Assembly: GCA_000402775.1 (NCBI GenBank)
Contig: AQSC01000047.1
Coordinates: 1 to 31,965 of the forward strand
DNA: 31,965 nt
Direction: 5' to 3'
Origin: Euryarchaeota archaeon SCGC AAA252-I15
GTDB taxonomy: Archaea > Altiarchaeota > Altiarchaeia > IMC4 > SCGC-AAA252-I15
The position numbers and the translations under genes are program-made. Shown here in pieces: positions 30,652 through 31,965 of the stretch. The notes beneath the pieces were generated by a model. The model was not told the DNA's origin. It did not search any database and worked only from the letters and a program-made list of their open reading frames with translations. Within the stretch, counting starts at the first letter, position 1; every line of letters begins with the position of its first letter.

Positions 30652-31803
30652 TTACAAGCACTCCTCGTATATTTTCCTAAGCTTTTTCTTTCTTACCTTA
30701 TCTGAGAACTTTCCTGTGGAGACGAGACTGTGAGAGTATTCTCCCATCTGGTTTCTAAGCTTTTTGTCGGAAATTAGTATTGAAAGTTTCTCTATGAGAT
30801 CACCCACAACCTTTGGAAACTGCCAGTCAGCGCATTTCCCTTCAAGGTCCACGGAAAAGTATTTTTCATTTGGCGTATAATCGTCTTTGAAATACTTGAC
30901 TGGAGACTCGATTATGAAACCGTTTCTCCCATCCTCAATCATCTCGGAAAAAGCGAACATGTCGGTCGCAACTATTGGAAGCCCTGCCGCCAATGCCTCT
31001 AAAACCACTAATCCGAAACTGTCTCGGTAGGACGGGATTACGAACACATCCGAAGTCTGAAAATATTTTTCATACAACTCCTCCTTCAGAATATTCGGGG
31101 GTAGGAAAGACACGTTATCGTATTTCCCAAACTCGTCAACCGCCCACTGGGGAGGAATCGTGATCATGACCAACTCGAGGTTGTCGAATCTCTCGTTTAA
31201 CACCTTGAAAGCCTTTAAAACCTCCTTGCCGCCTTTAACGTTGAATCTGGAGCTTATGAAAAGTATTCGGATTCTGTCTGTCGTATTTTCGGCTTTAGGT
31301 TGTGTTTTGACGTAGGGGTATGCAACTTCGATTTTTTCCAGAAATTTTTGTTTTGGGAAGGTGTTTTCAATGCTTTTTTTCGACGCCTCGCTTAGGGGGA
31401 GTATTTTTTTGCAGTAGTTTGAATTAAGGTATTTTCTTATGATATGAGAGGCTATTGTGCTTTTTAAGACTATGACGTTGTAGAGCGTTAAGACCGCTAC
31501 GTTATCTATTTCCGTGACCCAAGGTTTTTTATTGAATAGCAGCTGGCCGGGAGCGTGTATTAGGTCGCATTCACCGCACTTTACGTTTCGGATGTTTGGA
31601 ATGTTTAGGGTGAACATGAGTTTTTTTCCGATTGATAGGGCATTATGTTTTTGGTTTAAGATTACGTCCTGGTTTTCGACAAGGTCTTTGAAGGCTTCTA
31701 GATCGTTTGTGTAGGTTACGCCTTCTGGAGGATTTTGTATTGTCTCGAAGTGTCTCGCCCTTGAGCTTCGGCCTAGGTTGAAATAAACTTGGATGTTTTT
31801 CAT
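30652..31803 (-). CDS. GT4-like glycosyltransferase
   Basis: 383 residues, GT-B fold. The C-terminal donor domain is clear: RIRILFISSRFNVKGGKEVLKAF and the EX7E-like region in IPSYRDSFGLVVLEALAAGLP, where the first Glu is replaced by Asp or shifted (RDSFGLVVLE). The N-terminal domain (MKNIQVYFNLGRSSRARHFE) lacks the usual glycine-rich loop. It is the first gene of the minus-strand operon. AT-rich sequence 30-40 nt upstream (31829-31845) could hold its promoter. Confidence 0.85.
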   Translation of the reverse strand: MKNIQVYFNLGRSSRARHFETIQNPPEGVTYTNDLEAFKDLVENQDVILNQKHNALSIGKKLMFTLNIPNIRNVKCGECDLIHAPGQLLFNKKPWVTEIDNVAVLTLYNVIVLKSTIASHIIRKYLNSNYCKKILPLSEASKKSIENTFPKQKFLEKIEVAYPYVKTQPKAENTTDRIRILFISSRFNVKGGKEVLKAFKVLNERFDNLELVMITIPPQWAVDEFGKYDNVSFLPPNILKEELYEKYFQTSDVFVIPSYRDSFGLVVLEALAAGLPIVATDMFAFSEMIEDGRNGFIIESPVKYFKDDYTPNEKYFSVDLEGKCADWQFPKVVGDLIEKLSILISDKKLRNQMGEYSHSLVSTGKFSDKVRKKKLRKIYEECL

Positions 31804-31828
31804 AATACCTTTAAAATCTTGTTTCTGT

Positions 31829-31845
31829 TAATTAAAGTTAAATAG
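31829..31845 (-). promoter_or_regulatory. Possible promoter of the minus-strand glycan operon
   Basis: On the minus strand, ctatttaactttaattaa lies 26-42 nt before the ATG at 31803 and contains two TATA-like runs. It directly abuts the palindrome at 31850-31878. Confidence 0.3.
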
Positions 31846-31849
31846 AATA

Positions 31850-31878
31850 AATATCCGCGGCCTGAAGGCCGCGGTATT
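31850..31878. repeat. Strong GC palindrome with tgaa loop
   Basis: ccgcggcc (31855-31862), loop tgaa, ggccgcgg (31867-31874): a perfect 8-bp stem that extends by 4 A/T pairs (aata/tatt) past a bulged T. The design matches H1 of the element at 20628-20652, which also has a tgaa loop, a bulge and an A/T-flanked base. Two more inverted repeats follow before the window ends: ttggatt/aatccaa and ggctgg/ccagcc (31951-31961 region). It may be the edge of another copy of that element. Confidence 0.6.
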
Positions 31879-31965
31879 TTATGTTAGTTAGGCGTATTGG
31901 ATTATTCGGGTTTGTCTTGAATCCAAATCCTCTATTTCGCGGCTGGTTTTGTGCCAGCCGTGTTG

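Overview
The window is archaeal chromosomal DNA. It encodes an MCM replicative helicase, ribosomal proteins L40e and S17e, a presenilin-type intramembrane protease, an archaeal GPT-type glycosyl-1-phosphate transferase, and an initiator tRNA whose intron carries a bulge-helix-bulge splice signal. Several genes have an archaeal TATA-like box about 25-40 nt before the start codon, and others have a GGTGA or GAGG ribosome binding site. The lineage cannot be fixed from the sequence; Euryarchaeota or a related deep branch is plausible.

Layout. 1-2024 holds the 3' part of MCM and a presenilin-like protease. 2033-4832 holds an unknown gene (kinase-like motifs) and a radical SAM gene, divergent from one shared AT-rich promoter. 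4833-6594 is unusual: an 83-nt element that folds into a near-perfect three-way junction, an AT-rich membrane protein gene, intron-containing tRNA-iMet, and several related GA-rich palindromes. 6595-9184 holds lineage-specific genes: one frame interrupted by TAG, two tandem paralogues with a DSCAG motif, and small proteins. 9263-12571 is an information-processing and protease segment (L40e, membrane OB-fold protein, Cas4-like nuclease, S17e, SppA, a split methyltransferase-like pair). A second tRNA (Gly-GCC) lies at 12945-13018.

13170-31803 is a surface-glycan island made of two convergent operons. The plus-strand operon (13170-24610) encodes a GPT-type lipid-linked sugar transferase, a sugar-nucleotide epimerase, two GT4 glycosyltransferases, an AsnB amidotransferase, a PaaK/CapK-like adenylate-forming enzyme, a chimeric gene remnant, a DUF362 protein and a flippase. 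The minus-strand operon (31803 down to 24619) encodes a GT4 enzyme, a second AsnB, a PHP phosphoesterase-like protein, an ATP-grasp ligase, a PIG-L deacetylase and a NodU/CmcH carbamoyltransferase. Together they look like a pathway that builds a lipid-linked glycan, decorates it (amide, deacetyl, ligated and carbamoyl groups) and flips it outward, probably for S-layer N-glycosylation or an exopolysaccharide; no oligosaccharyltransferase is visible.

The most notable signals are: a G9 tract that frameshifts the first asnB; a radical SAM/PaaK chimera that has lost a cluster cysteine, preceded by a 250-nt multi-hairpin element; the tRNA-iMet intron, whose 62-nt core is repeated just downstream of the tRNA; a second promoter plus 5' part of tRNA-iMet; and two copies of a 36-37 nt hairpin whose inner stems differ but remain paired.
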